A stretch of 64,000 nt of DNA, taken from Ilyonectria destructans. Taxonomy: Eukaryota; Ascomycota; Sordariomycetes; Hypocreales; Nectriaceae. Made by a program: the position numbers and the translations under genes. Position 1 is the stretch's first letter; each line of letters starts with the position of its first letter. The stretch spans positions 620,001 to 684,000 of the forward strand of contig JAHEWK010000002.1 of assembly GCA_020740775.1 (NCBI GenBank). The letters are read 5' to 3'. This document shows, piece by piece, positions 35,081 through 45,740 of this stretch. The notes beneath the pieces are model-generated. The model had not been told where the DNA came from and made no database searches. It worked only from the letters and a program-made list of their open reading frames with translations.

Positions 35081-36255
35081 ATTAAAGTCGAAAAGCTTGT
35101 GGTGATTGGGAGGAGTGTGGTTGTGTTTGGGTGAACGAGAGAGCAGCTGAGCTGGAAGATATAGGTCGATGCGTGCTCATTTCAATGTCCCAATCAGGTA
35201 ATGTGAATGAGAGACGCCTGCAGCAGCTTTTAGTGCGCTGCAAGGCGTACTAGCCTCTCGGCCAGCGAGTAAATGTGTTGCAGTCACAATGCGGCGAAGC
35301 CTAGAGCAGCGGGGTTTGTGGATCGATCAAAATCACACCATCCAGATCAGGAAATGTAAATGAGAGACCTTCCTCGATACTTGATATCAAGATGCACGTG
35401 TCACATAGTTTAAGGCCAAAGTTAATCGGATAAGAAGCATTGGGTTTGTGATTGGTACTGTATCAGACTGCATCGTAAATGGGCAGAAAATGATATAATT
35501 CATAGCCGTCGCATTGCCAGCGACGGCAAAAGTCCAATGAGCGCTCCACTGATGCGCAGTGCAATCATAGCATATACTGAGTGTGGATAACCCCTAAATG
35601 AGGACGAACAAAGGCTGTGAGGCCCATAGTCCTTAAAGTATTAGAACGCGCGAACAATGACACTTGAAGGATCATGTCTATCTCTTTGTTCCCAGCGGCG
35701 AAGAAACTAGTAAAGTGAACAGCAACCAGGAATTAATGTCTGTTCTCTATCATTAGTTGTGTAGAAACCGAAAGCGCAAGGATCAGTAGCCTAGGATCCG
35801 GTATACTGGCCATGTTCATAGACAAGCAACGCTGATGCGATGATTTGTACGAGCCGGCAATGCGAGCTAATTCTACCATGCTCTCAGAACTGTGAACACC
35901 ACTAAGATCGCATGTTCATTTCTTTGTGGTTGAAGCTGATCGTCAACACAGCATGTTGTTCCACTCGCGGAGGCGTCCAGATACCCGAACTCACTCCCTG
36001 TTCTCTCAAATTCACGATCCATCACATAGAACTAGACGTTTTGTTCCAAGATAGCAGCATGTTGCTATGTGCATCGCGAACACGAAAACATCGTGGTTTC
36101 GGCGTATAAATCTCTTCGACTTTTCCACCGAATCCAACCTTCTCCTCCACTCACCTCACTCACCTCACTCACCTCACCTCACATCATCCACAACATCACC
36201 CACCACCATCACCAACAACAACCCTCTCCCCGACTATCCACTTCCAGTCTTCATC
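35081..36255 (+). promoter_or_regulatory. Intergenic region with promoter of the methyltransferase gene
   Basis: About 1.2 kb. A TATAAAT at about 36104..36110 lies 146 bp before the start codon. The leader from 36150 is C-rich with a CTCACTCAC microsatellite, then CATCACCCACCACC-like sequence, typical of highly expressed fungal genes. No other gene was seen. Confidence 0.6.
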
Positions 36256-37218
36256 ATGGCTTGGTCTCCCAAGGATCGAGAGATCATCGACATTGGCGGC
36301 AGCCAACTGAACCTCACCTTCGAGGATCAGTTGCCCAAGGCCTTCAACCACAAGGCCGATTTCCCCAAGGAAGTTGCTTACACCTCTGGAATGGACAAGT
36401 GGGTTGACATCGCTGACCGCTCTTACCAAACCTCTGACGAAATGGCCATCATTGAGGCCACTGCTGCCGAAGTGGTGGCACAGATGCCTTCCGGCACCAA
36501 GATCATTGATCTCGGCGCAGCCAACTCTATGAAGTTCGAGCCCTATGCTCGTGAGTTCTTGAAGCAGGGAAAGACTTGCACCTATGTCCCTCTTGATCTC
36601 TGCAAATCTTCGCTTACTGACCAGATCAACCGAGCCAAGACTCACTTCCCGACTATGGAATGTGTTGGTCTCTGGGGCAGCTTCCAGCACGGAGATGCAT
36701 ACTTCCAGGAAATTCCCGCCGGTCGCCTTTTCCTTTCTCTTGGTTCGATCTTCTACAACGCTCCCGATGAGATGTGCAAGGACCGTTGCCAGGAGTTTCG
36801 TCGCCACCTGTCGGCTTCCGACCGCCTCATTGCCGGCCAGGATGGCCCTACTGGTACCGAAAGTGCCAAGTCTCACGCCTCCTACAACACCAAGGAGTAT
36901 GACGCCTTCTTCACCTGCTACCTTGAGGGTATTCAGTCTCACGCTGGTATCGATGCTGATGCTAAGCAGGCCTGGTCTTATGACAGCAAGATGGTGTCCT
37001 CCATGCACTACTTCGAGGTGATCGCCAAGCAGACCATGGTGTGCAAGAACTTCAACAACTTCGTCGTCGAATGCGGCACTACCTACAAGATGTTTCCTTC
37101 TTGGAAGCGCGGTGAGACTGAGATCCACCAGATCACGAAGAAGGAGGGTCTGGCTATCAAGACTCTCGGCAAGGCCGACAATTCCGGCATGCGCCAGTAC
37201 CTGATCCAGGCCGAGTAA
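36256..37218 (+). CDS. EgtD/EasF-like SAM-dependent N-methyltransferase
   Basis: An intronless 320-aa frame from ATG 36256 (CATCATGGC). The fold region matches the histidine-specific methyltransferase domain found in ergothioneine EgtD/Egt1 and in the ergot enzyme EasF. The SAM-binding motif I is IIDLGAANSMKFEPY, followed by YVPLDLCKSSL (the acidic residue that binds SAM ribose) and RLFLSLGSIFYNAPDEM. The sulfatase-like half of Egt1 is absent, so it is a stand-alone methyltransferase like EasF. The likely reaction is N-methylation of an amino-acid-derived amine. The neighbouring flavin amine oxidase and Zn2Cys6 regulator suggest an alkaloid-like or amine-modifying pathway; this is inference. 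Codon use is strongly C-ending, and with the TATA box this suggests high expression. Confidence 0.88.
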   Translation: MAWSPKDREIIDIGGSQLNLTFEDQLPKAFNHKADFPKEVAYTSGMDKWVDIADRSYQTSDEMAIIEATAAEVVAQMPSGTKIIDLGAANSMKFEPYAREFLKQGKTCTYVPLDLCKSSLTDQINRAKTHFPTMECVGLWGSFQHGDAYFQEIPAGRLFLSLGSIFYNAPDEMCKDRCQEFRRHLSASDRLIAGQDGPTGTESAKSHASYNTKEYDAFFTCYLEGIQSHAGIDADAKQAWSYDSKMVSSMHYFEVIAKQTMVCKNFNNFVVECGTTYKMFPSWKRGETEIHQITKKEGLAIKTLGKADNSGMRQYLIQAE

Positions 37219-37250
37219 GTCGTCAAGACTTGACTTCTTGTACACTACTG

Positions 37251-37425
37251 ACTTTTGCGACAAAACGTTTTGATGTCCAGACCATAGATCTGTTGGCTTT
37301 TGCGATCAAGACTCGAGGATACACATGACATCTAGGCTGAACACCAAGCCTGTTGACTTTTGCAGTCAAGACTCGAGGACACATCTGACGTCCAGGCTCA
37401 ACATCAAGCCTGTAGACTTTGAAGA
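37251..37425 (+). repeat. Degenerate 60-bp tandem repeat
   Basis: TGTTGGCTTT at 37291, TGTTGACTTT at 37351 and TGTAGACTTT at 37411 are spaced exactly 60 bp apart, with TCAAGACTCGAGGA and CAAGCC repeated at the same offsets. A shortened earlier copy starts near 37251. The array lies just after the methyltransferase stop codon, in its probable 3' UTR. Confidence 0.75.
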
Positions 37426-38826
37426 GTGGTTTTATCCGGCTGGGCTGATAAGCCCACACGGTTCCACTCAACGAACGCAAGGATTGGTTAGGATAGAGAA
37501 AAGCTAGCTAAATCTGAAAATTTACGCCTTAAAATAAAGACCATCATCCCCTTAAAGTGCATGTGAATTAAATAGATGAAGGACATTGAAAGTCACTAAT
37601 ATTAAACCAGACATAGCGTTTAGCACTCTGGTAAAGCGCAATCGCTATCTTCATTCCCTTCTAATGCCTGTCCTCGCCACCAGCAATCAACGAGATACGA
37701 GTGGTATGCAAAATGAGACACAGCCTAGTAGCTTCAACATCAACCAGATACTGCTATAATCTTGCGATTCTCTCGCCGGCGGGATGCAAACGTTAGAAAA
37801 TCTGACCCCCATGACTTATGCTACTAGTCGATAGCTGCGAGAGCTACAGTATTGCCGCTCGTTGCTGAGGGTTGCACTCCATTATGTGACTACTTGTGGG
37901 CTTCCCGACAAGCCAGCCAAACACGACGGCCGACCTCACCGTACGTAGCTGGGTCGGAACCTCACAACCAAAAACACAAAATGTGCATGTACGCAGCATC
38001 TCTGTTTCTGTCTCCCTCCTCAGAACATAACACCCTCGTTGCTGTGCGGACAGATGTGAATTATTCAGTAATTGACGATTGCTTCGTGAGGAATCAGTTG
38101 AACCGATGACGACCCTCCTCGTAATCTCGGCCATTGGAACGCGATTTCCCCATCTGTCAATGCCAAGATCAAATGCTATGCACCGGCCCGTCGCCAAGGA
38201 TTCAATCGCAGGCGGCCCTTTATATTAGATACCTGAATAGTTCCAACCCCCTAGTGTCACATGTGTGATTGCTGGAATTGAAATGCTCCCTTCCAAGGGG
38301 TTTGACGTCAGCCACCTTAGGCCACCGCGAAACTATCGCCACAACGGAACCTGCAAAAGAAAGCATAGACCGGACTTGAGCCAAATGCAGGGGTTACTGC
38401 CAATATCTACTAACGAGGAGTATCGCATTTTTAATCTGGGAGGTCTGATCTTATAGCCCTTGCTTCGCTGGTCGATTCTGGCTGGACACCTTCGTGTGCA
38501 GTAGCCTTGGATTCAATTTGGCTATTGAATTCTCGTGTCAAATTAAATTCCTAAAACCGTGTCTCAAAATCGCGCCCTCTGCCAATAAGAACTACAAATA
38601 CGCGAATCGAGCTGAGAAGTGAGACAATTCTTCCGCAGGGGGGCGGCAGCCACCAACTAAGATCCCAATATGTCTCACCACAGGTATTTGTGGCATGTCC
38701 AAGCGGATAGGAGATGAGTTATATATACCTGCGCAATCTTCCGTCTTTGAGACACCCACCCAAACCTTACGCCTCTCAGTGCCAGCAAAGCATCTTCCGA
38801 TTTTACATCAGGCTACCTCAATCAAT
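37426..38826. other. Intergenic region; promoter of a small secreted protein at the end
   Basis: About 1.4 kb. TTTATCCGGCTGG at 37431..37443 recurs elsewhere in the window. A clear TATATATA element near 38718 lies about 105 bp before ATG 38827. No other gene is supported. Confidence 0.5.
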
Positions 38827-39089
38827 ATGCTCATCACTGCGTTGATTGCTCTATTGTTTGCCTCTGTTGCGGTCGCCCAGAGCTCCAAGGTGCGAACACT
38901 CGGGTGCCACCATGAAAATCACCATTAAGCTAATGGCCGTAGAGCATGATGTTCAACCATATATCATTCCAGGGAGCCAACAAAACGATAGAGGCAGATG
39001 ATCGCTGTGTCGACCTGGATGGATCTTTGTACGGCTCACCCATTATTGTCCCGGCTTTTATTAACAGAACGCAGGATGAATCGTATTGA
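38827..39089 (+). CDS. Small secreted protein candidate
   Basis: Exons 38827..38889 and 38973..39089 would give 59 aa. Exon 1 is a textbook signal peptide (MLITALIALLFASVAVAQ) with cleavage after AVAQ or nearby. The 83-nt intron has a GTGCGA donor and TTCCAG acceptor. The mature part is short and polar, with one Cys and two N-glycosylation sequons (NKT, NRT). A TATA box and a leader of about 100 bp precede it. The single cysteine and small size are odd. A further 3' exon may be missing from this model, since donor-like GTAAGT occurs near 39133. An effector-like role would be a guess. Confidence 0.5.
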
Positions 39090-39739
39090 ATCGGTGCAGA
39101 TTGGTTTCAAAGCCCATTGTGAATTTTTCTAGTAAGTGGTTGCCTAAGATCTCGCCCCACGCAGAGAGCTAATGTCAGTGGTAAGCTTATATAACTGTAT
39201 GAACTACAAGGCCGATTACACCAGGGATCAAGCCCGATTCTACGATTCTCCTTCTGTGTTGTCAATCCGATGTGGTCATACGCGGTCGAAACAGCTCGGT
39301 CGAAAAAAGGGAAAGGAGTCTCAAGCAGGTCTATAATGCATTTAGCTTAAAGGCGAATTGGGGCTGTGAAATTTATCAAAATAGCGTAATGAGATTTAAA
39401 TGAGATTTAAGTTGATATCTTTCCGGGTTTAAGCTGAGATTAAAGTTTATTATATTTTTATGCATCTCTTTACCCCTCGATGCGGGAACATATGGGTTAG
39501 ATTTACTGCATTTTCGTTGTGCACGTCACAATTGCCAAGGCCCATGTTTGAGTTTCAAGCTTCTTTTTTCCCAACTGCCGGACCTATCTAACCTTTTCGC
39601 CCCGTAGCTATCAATACAGTATAATTCCACAACAATTACTTTGCCAACCCGTAGTATCTATTAAAGCTAGAAATAAAGACATAAAACGGAGTTGGATAAA
39701 CAAATAGGTTAACAATCGAAAGGGAAGGTGAAACTTGCT
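39090..39739. other. AT-rich intergenic region
   Basis: About 650 bp, strongly AT-rich around 39340-39500 with a direct repeat of GAGATTTAA. It fits old RIP-mutated or simply non-coding DNA. No gene was seen. Confidence 0.45.
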
Positions 39740-40812
39740 TTATTGACCGTCAACGAGCTTCTGACCTCTCTCGTAAATCTTCTTGCGCAATTCCCCTTGG
39801 TCAAGTCCCACAGAGCTGTTCATAGTTGAGTCGAACACCTTCCTAGGACCAAATGCGTTGAGGAACCAAATTAGAAAGGCGTTGGTGCCCTTCCAGACGT
39901 AGTTGGTTTTCTGTTTCAAGACGGCATCTACAACCTGCCGGGCGAAGAGTTGTGGGCCGATGGATGTCTTGGCATGTTCAAGAGACCTTTCCTTGGTCTT
40001 TACTTCAAGGTCGGCGTACAAGCTGTCGGGTCCAAAACTGATGTTATCAGCAGACATAAGCCCCGTAGAGACCTCTCCCATAAATAAGGTGACGACTCGA
40101 ACACCCAGCGGGCTGAGCTCTAGTCGTAAAGTATCTGAGTAGGCAGATACGGCTGCTTTAGAAGCATTGTATGCCGATGCAAATGGAAATGGTACGCGTG
40201 CGACAATGGAGGCGACGTTCACAATAGTAGGTGTGCGATCAACATTTGGGACCGCAGCTATCAGCAGAGGCGTAAATGCCGCTACTATATCGAAAAGGCC
40301 GAATACATTCGTGTCATACATCTGTCGGATGCGGACGGGGTCAGCTTCAAGAGCTGGAGCTTCATACACTGCCAATTGTACAAGGGTTAGAGATGGTGCA
40401 AGCACCAGAGAAACAGGGTGGTGGAAGGGCGTATTTACTAGTTCCGGCATTGTTGAACAACATGTCAAGTTTGCCACCAGTGCGCTTGCTAATCTCGGCC
40501 TTTAAAGCCGCAATACTTTCGCGTGCCGTAACCTCTAGAGTGAGGGTCTCAATGCCCTTCTCTGTCAGGTTCGTCATAGTCTTCAGTGACCGGGCGGTTG
40601 CAAAGACGCGAAAGCCGCGAGCCAGGAACTCCAATGCTAATGCATTGCCTGCTCCACCTTGAGAGCACCTAGCGCGGAGTAACAGAGGTTAGTACCATTT
40701 ATATGTTTGTTTTCCTCTCCCCTCAACGCAGACGACTGTAGCAGAAACAGGCGGCAAGATGCGACTCTACATACCCCGTGATAAGGATGGACCGCTTTGT
40801 AGACAAAGTCAT
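39740..40812 (-). CDS. AYR1-like NADPH-dependent SDR (1-acyl-DHAP reductase family)
   Basis: Exons 40812..40775, 40668..40439 and 40368..39740 give 298 aa; introns of 106 and 70 nt have GTATGT and GTAAAT donors. The first intron falls inside the cofactor loop, giving ITGCSQGGAGNALA, the T-G-x3-G-x-G signature. NNAG follows, then catalytic Ser in VNVASIVARVPFPF and the YNASK active site. The C-terminal hydrophobic segment (NAFLIWFLNAFG) could associate with membrane. Length and motifs match fungal relatives of yeast Ayr1, which reduces 1-acyl-dihydroxyacetone phosphate on ER or lipid droplets. Related fungal SDRs act on other lipids or ketones, so the substrate is not certain. Confidence 0.92.
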
Positions 40813-41428
40813 GATGATCTGCTGAAAGCGCAGGGTTTGAGGGCGGGCAAAGTTGGATGTTGCAGTGAGTGTATGCAGAAGGGGCGTGGAGTGAATGTAA
40901 AAGAATAAACAGAAACGCCAGCAAAAGTGAAGGGGATCTTAACGGCAAGAAGAACGATCTTTATTATCCGAGGGAGGACGGTAGTTGGCCAAACCTGCAT
41001 GCCGAGCTGAATCATCTGGCCGCTCAGGGTTGTCGAATTCCCCGGGCATTAATAATCTCTGCCGGGGAAAATGGGGCAAATGTCGACCTTTTCCGGCCGT
41101 TACGGTCATTTAGGTGTGATTTCCTCGGGCCTGTTATAAATCCAGCTAAGGATAATCAGACGAGCAAGTGGATTAGTCAAATTGAGATCCTAGTAAAAAG
41201 CGAACAATTTGTCGTAAACCCTCCGGGCGAGCTAGATATCAGGCAATGTGGTCCCGGCGCCCCTCTTCAGCCAAAAACCCTCCGGCGCTCTGGTGCCTCA
41301 CTTGCCACGCATTGGTATATGAATAGCTGCAATTAACTCTGTTAGCTTGGAATCACAAACTCAAACACATTACAACACACATTGATTAGCCTCGAACCCA
41401 CGGATATAGTACCATACTCTTTGACATA
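40813..41428. other. Divergent intergenic region
   Basis: About 600 bp between the AYR1-like start and the NmrA relic. An open frame on the plus strand (40869..41336) shows no family feature and overlaps the promoter, so I do not call it. Confidence 0.45.
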
Positions 41429-42006
41429 ATGACCGACTTGAAGGAGATCGCCGTCATCGGCGGCACTGGCGCTCAAGGCATGCCGATATTATTTTCAGCT
41501 TTGTGCTAACCTGTAGTAACCCTAGCTCAGTCCGGGCGATATCGTCTCAGAGTCTTCCCGCGCAAAAGAGCTCGCTGCTCTCCCAGACGTGACCCTGCTC
41601 CAGGGCACCCAGGATAACCAACAGGATCTGCACAAGGTCTTCCAAGGCGTTTATGGGGCTTGGGTTAACACCGATGGCTTCACTCTGGGAGAGAAGGATG
41701 AGCTCTTCTACGGCTTTAGGGCTTATGAGATCGCCAGGTCGGAAGGATTGCAGCACTACGTTTGGGCGAACATCAAATACGCTATAGATGCCGCTAATTT
41801 TGATAAGAAGTATTATTGCGGCTATATGGACTCTAACGGGAGAGTTAGCAAATTCATCCTCGCGCAGGGGCAGGATATGATAAAGAGCACTTTTTTCTCC
41901 ACTGGACCCTATTTGGAATGTTTATGCCTATCGAGCAGCCGGATGGGTCATTCATGTGGGCCAATCCAGCGCGTGAGTATGAGAGAGCTTTTGAAAAGGT
42001 AGTATT
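41429..42006 (+). pseudogene. NmrA-like NAD(P)-binding protein, frameshifted
   Basis: ATG 41429 opens with MTDLKEIAVIGGTGAQGMPI, the NmrA-family nucleotide-binding start. The expected continuation is broken: SGRYRLRVF (41530 region) lies in one frame and RAKELAALPDVTLLQGTQDN in another. That second frame runs well through GVYGAWVNTDGFTLGEKDEL and EGLQHYVWANIKYAIDA. Near 41915 it shifts again, since GMFMPIEQPDGSFMWANPAR sits in a different frame from the upstream part. At least two indels are needed, and no splice sites explain them. NmrA proteins are NADP-sensing regulators without catalytic activity. Confidence 0.75.
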
Positions 42007-43076
42007 GAATAAAGGAACAGAGCGACTATAAAGGCTTAAAACAAGAAGATAAGAGTAAAATTGAACTGGCTATGTTAGTAGATTTAGAACACTAAAAGCT
42101 GGAATAAATATAGCAGCTGCAGTAGATATTAATATTTTGAAAGAAAGTCCAGCTAAGATATAACAAAAATAGCTCTTGGGTATATCGACCCTGCTGGTTG
42201 CAGAGCATACATTAGCTCTCGAGTCGGACGGCTAGTGCGGAGCATGGTGTTTTGTTCGCCGGGCCAACAAGTTTAGCAATCCAGCCACTCAGATCGAGCT
42301 TTGGCAATCGCAAAAGAGTCTAGATCGAGATGCCGACACCATTGGGTGGGGGACAGTCTCTCAACTCGAAGTTCCGGAGGGTTTCCTCTCAGGGTGCGCT
42401 AGCCCGGAGGGTTTTTAACGTCGTCACTGAAATTAGCGGCTGGGGATCGTCCCGAGTTATCCGACCTGAAACCTTCCAATGCCCGACTGACACCATCTCA
42501 TTTAATTTACCATTACTATAGCCAACCAGAGAGCGTCAAAATCGTGGTGGTGGATCTGACGAAGCCGGAGACGGACACAACCCGCCCAACCAGATGAACC
42601 GGCAATGAGCTCAAAGGCGAGCAATGGAACGATGATTAGTGATATTGGAGGTCCGGATGAGTGAATGAATGAAGCGAGATATGTAATCACACCGATGCAA
42701 TTTTGTTCAACGTCTTCAAAAATGCTGTGGTTAATTCATCGATTCCGCGCTGGCTTTGTAATCGGCTACCCAGACTGAATCCGGCTCGGCGGTTGAGTAA
42801 ACCTTCCTGCCCAGACTCGGACTGATCAAGCAGTCAGAAGACAGTTTCAGATGAAGTACATGCATTATCTAGACCGACATCAAACCCTCCGCTGGAAGTA
42901 CCTTGGTAGATATAGGGGGATATGTTAAAGTCGCGTCGATGCAGCTTGTACTCACACTAAGTTGCAATAACCTTAATTTTTATTTCAATTATAGAAGGTT
43001 TTATATTACCTCTATTAAAACAAGGCGCAGCCTCCCTGGAACCTGTAGCCAAGATACCGCATGCACCAAATTCACC
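42007..43076. other. AT-rich and degraded intergenic DNA
   Basis: About 1.1 kb. 42010-42190 is AT-rich and looks like mutated mobile-element DNA. The rest has no recognisable gene. Confidence 0.45.
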
Positions 43077-44660
43077 ATGACAAGTAATTTGCCACTCTTA
43101 GCTTGTCGCCTTTGCAGACGCCGAAAAAGAAAGTGCGATCATAGGAGCCCATGCACCAATTGTGTCAAGGTACGATACTTTGCTTTACATCGAGGACTCG
43201 AATCTAATGGCTTTAGGTCAATGTCCCGTGTATTCCGAGCTCGCCCGCTCCAGCAAGGCGGAGACGTCGACCTCGTGATGAGCTTCGAGAAAGACTGGCA
43301 CGTTGCGAAGAGTTGTGTGAGCAGCTTAAAAGCGCACACGTGGAGGATGTAACCTCCACATCTAACATAAGCGCATCACAAAGGTCGAGCATGGAAAGCC
43401 CTCAACCCACGCAAGGCAATTTAATATCAAATCGAAAAATATCAATTGATCAAGATGCGGTGCGCTTCACAGACAGACGGTTATGGAGCGCCATGTTCGA
43501 AGAGGTAATTAATCCCTTTATCCAGACGCCCAGGATATTAACAACATCGTCCCAGGTCCTAGCGATGAAGTCCGTTCACGCTACCAACACTTATGACGAA
43601 TCTTCTTCTGAGAAGAGCTCCATATCAAATGATACTCGTTTCAGTAATTTTAATGGGGAAAGCTGCTTCGACGGACAAGGCAAGCTGCAGCCTCTACCAA
43701 GTCAGATATGTTTTCTCTGGCAAGTATTTCTAGAGCGCGTCCATCCTCTGACTAAGGTCATACATGCACCAACGGTACAGCCATATCTGGTTGACGCAGT
43801 TTTCAGCACAGGCAGGCTGCCTAAAGACATGCAGGCGCTCATCTTTTCAATACTTTCCCTAGCTACACTCTTATTGGGCGAAGACGAATCTCGGAATATG
43901 TTGGGAAGCTCCCGAGAACATGCCTTTCAACGGTTCTCCGCTGAGCTTCGAACTGCTCTTCAGCGTGCACGGTGTCTCGAGTTACCCAGCTTGACTTTGC
44001 TTCAGGCATTATTACTTTATCTGGTAGGTGCAATGTATTACACCGACGATTAGGCACTGACAAAGTGAAGATATCTCTTCAGGGACGTTACGGCTCGCGC
44101 AAACCATGGATTTTGAGCCGCGTCTGTGTCCGAATGGCGCAGAAACTGGGTCTCCACAGAGATGGCGAGCTGCTAGGACTTTCGCCGTTCGAAACCGAAA
44201 TGAGGAGGCGGGTTTGGTGGCAGACTGTGAGGCTTGACCTCAAGTCGACGAGAGCATGGGGGTTAAGCCCCTCCACACTGCCTTTAACCACCGACTGCAA
44301 GATACCCACCGATATTGATGACGAAGACCTTCTTCCCGACGCAACAGAACCTTTCGAGACTAAAATGGCTCTACTGAGATGATAAACTGTTTACTCTTCT
44401 CTACAGTTGGGCGGTTGGCCTTGATAACGCCGGGCATTCCGGAAGCTTTGTCCCGTGGCAAAGCCACTGTTTTTGGTCCACGCTTTGACACAATAGTTCA
44501 ACTCGACGAGTTCCGACGGATGGCTCGTGACATTGAAGATGGACTCGAGAGTGTCATGGAGAAGTTGTCGAGTCTTTCAGCAGGGCCGATTCATGAAATT
44601 GCATCGGCTGTCAAACTTGCTCTCAGCAGCAAAATTAGTGAGTTTGGCCCAGGGCTCCTA
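43077..44660 (+). pseudogene. Zn2Cys6 transcription factor, frameshifted and truncated
   Basis: Exons 43077..43169, 43217..44023 and 44083 onward. The first intron (47 nt) splits the zinc cluster: Cys 10, 13, 20, 26, 29 and 36, with basic LCRRRKRKC. A heptad-like helix follows (DELRERLARCEELCEQL), then fungal_trans landmarks (LWQVFLERVHPLTKVIHAPT; GRYGSRKPWILSRVCVRMAQ; SPFETEMRRRVWWQ). A 51-nt in-frame segment 43506..43556 may also be an intron. At about 44370 the frame is lost: EPFETKM is followed by a stop, while INCLLFSTVGRLALITPGIP to VKLALSSKI continues one base out of frame. One missing G in a GGC run would explain it. The homology ends near 44640, shortly before the hAT relic, so the C-terminus is also missing. 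Confidence 0.8.
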
Positions 44661-44785
44661 ATAGTCCAAATAAGTCTGAAGACTTGAGACTGATTTAAAC
44701 TAGACTATCAGTCGAAGGGGGTTGCTCAGATCAAGCTGCTGGTCCGTTCGTCATTACAAGACCAAACTACAGTGCAGACCATACT

Positions 44786-45600
44786 TTAGACTATTAATAT
44801 AGATCCCCAGATCTTCACGTAAAGCCATATCGCCATTGGAATAAGTCCACTCAGCCAGTCAGTTACTGTTAGTTTGTCCTTAGAAAACAATCGCTCAGTC
44901 TTGTAGACATGGGAGAAATTGATAAAATATCGATAGCCATCAAAGACAAGTTCGGGAATCGTGTCAGTTGGGCTAATTCGAGCCACCATCTCAACGAATC
45001 CGATATAATCACTGGTTCGTGGCAGTAGACTTCGTACTCTCCGTCATCCATCTTCAAGATCGTGGCCTTATGCCCTTCATCCAGATCTTGTATCCGTTTG
45101 GCCGTCTGGTGGGTGGTTCTGCCGTACAGCCACCACGGAGAAAAGGGCAGAAACCTGCAATTTTCGGAGAATTTGTACAGTCGAGAGAACATTTCGCAAA
45201 GCCCGCTTTACAAAATCCCCTTTGTCATCGTAACCGCTTTGCAAATCGGTCTTAATCGTATCACTAGACTTTGGGAGGAGACCATTGGCAGCTGGACGGA
45301 GGTAGCAGATAAAGTCACGAAAGGCAGGCTGCTCAACGTGAGCAAAGGAAAGGCCAGACGCTACCGTGCACCGGCAGTATAACTCACAAAGGGTGGATTA
45401 CTCCAATCCATCTCCTTCGGCTGTCACCTTGTGTTTCTTACCAGAGGCGAGGGCTGTATCGGTGGCCATGAACGCAGCAAGGTCCCCAAGATGCCTCTGA
45501 GTCTTTTCTCGGCGGATGTCTTGCCTCCCAAAGATCACGATTCTATAGTTCTTGCGTAAATGATCGATGATGTTGGACGATCCCTAGAGTAGTTGTATTT
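44786..45600 (-). mobile_element. hAT-family DNA transposon relic
   Basis: Minus-strand peptides in order match a fungal hAT transposase. A finger-like start (SNIIDHLRKNYRIVIFGRQ) is followed by TVASGLSFAHVEQPAFRDFI, CYLRPAANGLLPKSSDTIKT and DLQSGYDDKGDFVKRALRNV. After an internal deletion come SDSLRWWLELAQ, RFPNLSLMAIDILSISPMST and TERLFSKDKLTVTDWLSG, the hAT dimerisation domain. There is a TAA in frame near 45396 and a frameshift near 44900. The catalytic middle part is largely missing. The element cannot be autonomous. It lies between a truncated regulator and the DUF3632 gene. Confidence 0.75.
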
Positions 45601-45740
45601 CTTTTCTCTCTTGTTGTCAAAGCAGGACTGACAATATCACCATATCCAGCAAAAACTCGTTTATTTCTCAATCAATCGGTAAATAAGTACAAATCATAGC
45701 GTATCGATTTTCCAAAATGATCCTCCTTAGCAATTCCATT

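Noticed and set aside
36196..37263. 355-aa minus-strand frame opposite the methyltransferase gene
   Set aside because: Antisense by-product of strong codon bias; the plus strand carries the conserved methyltransferase motifs.
40869..41336. 155-aa plus-strand frame between the AYR1-like gene and the NmrA relic
   Set aside because: It overlaps the promoter side of the SDR gene, resembles nothing known and lacks a leader or splice support.
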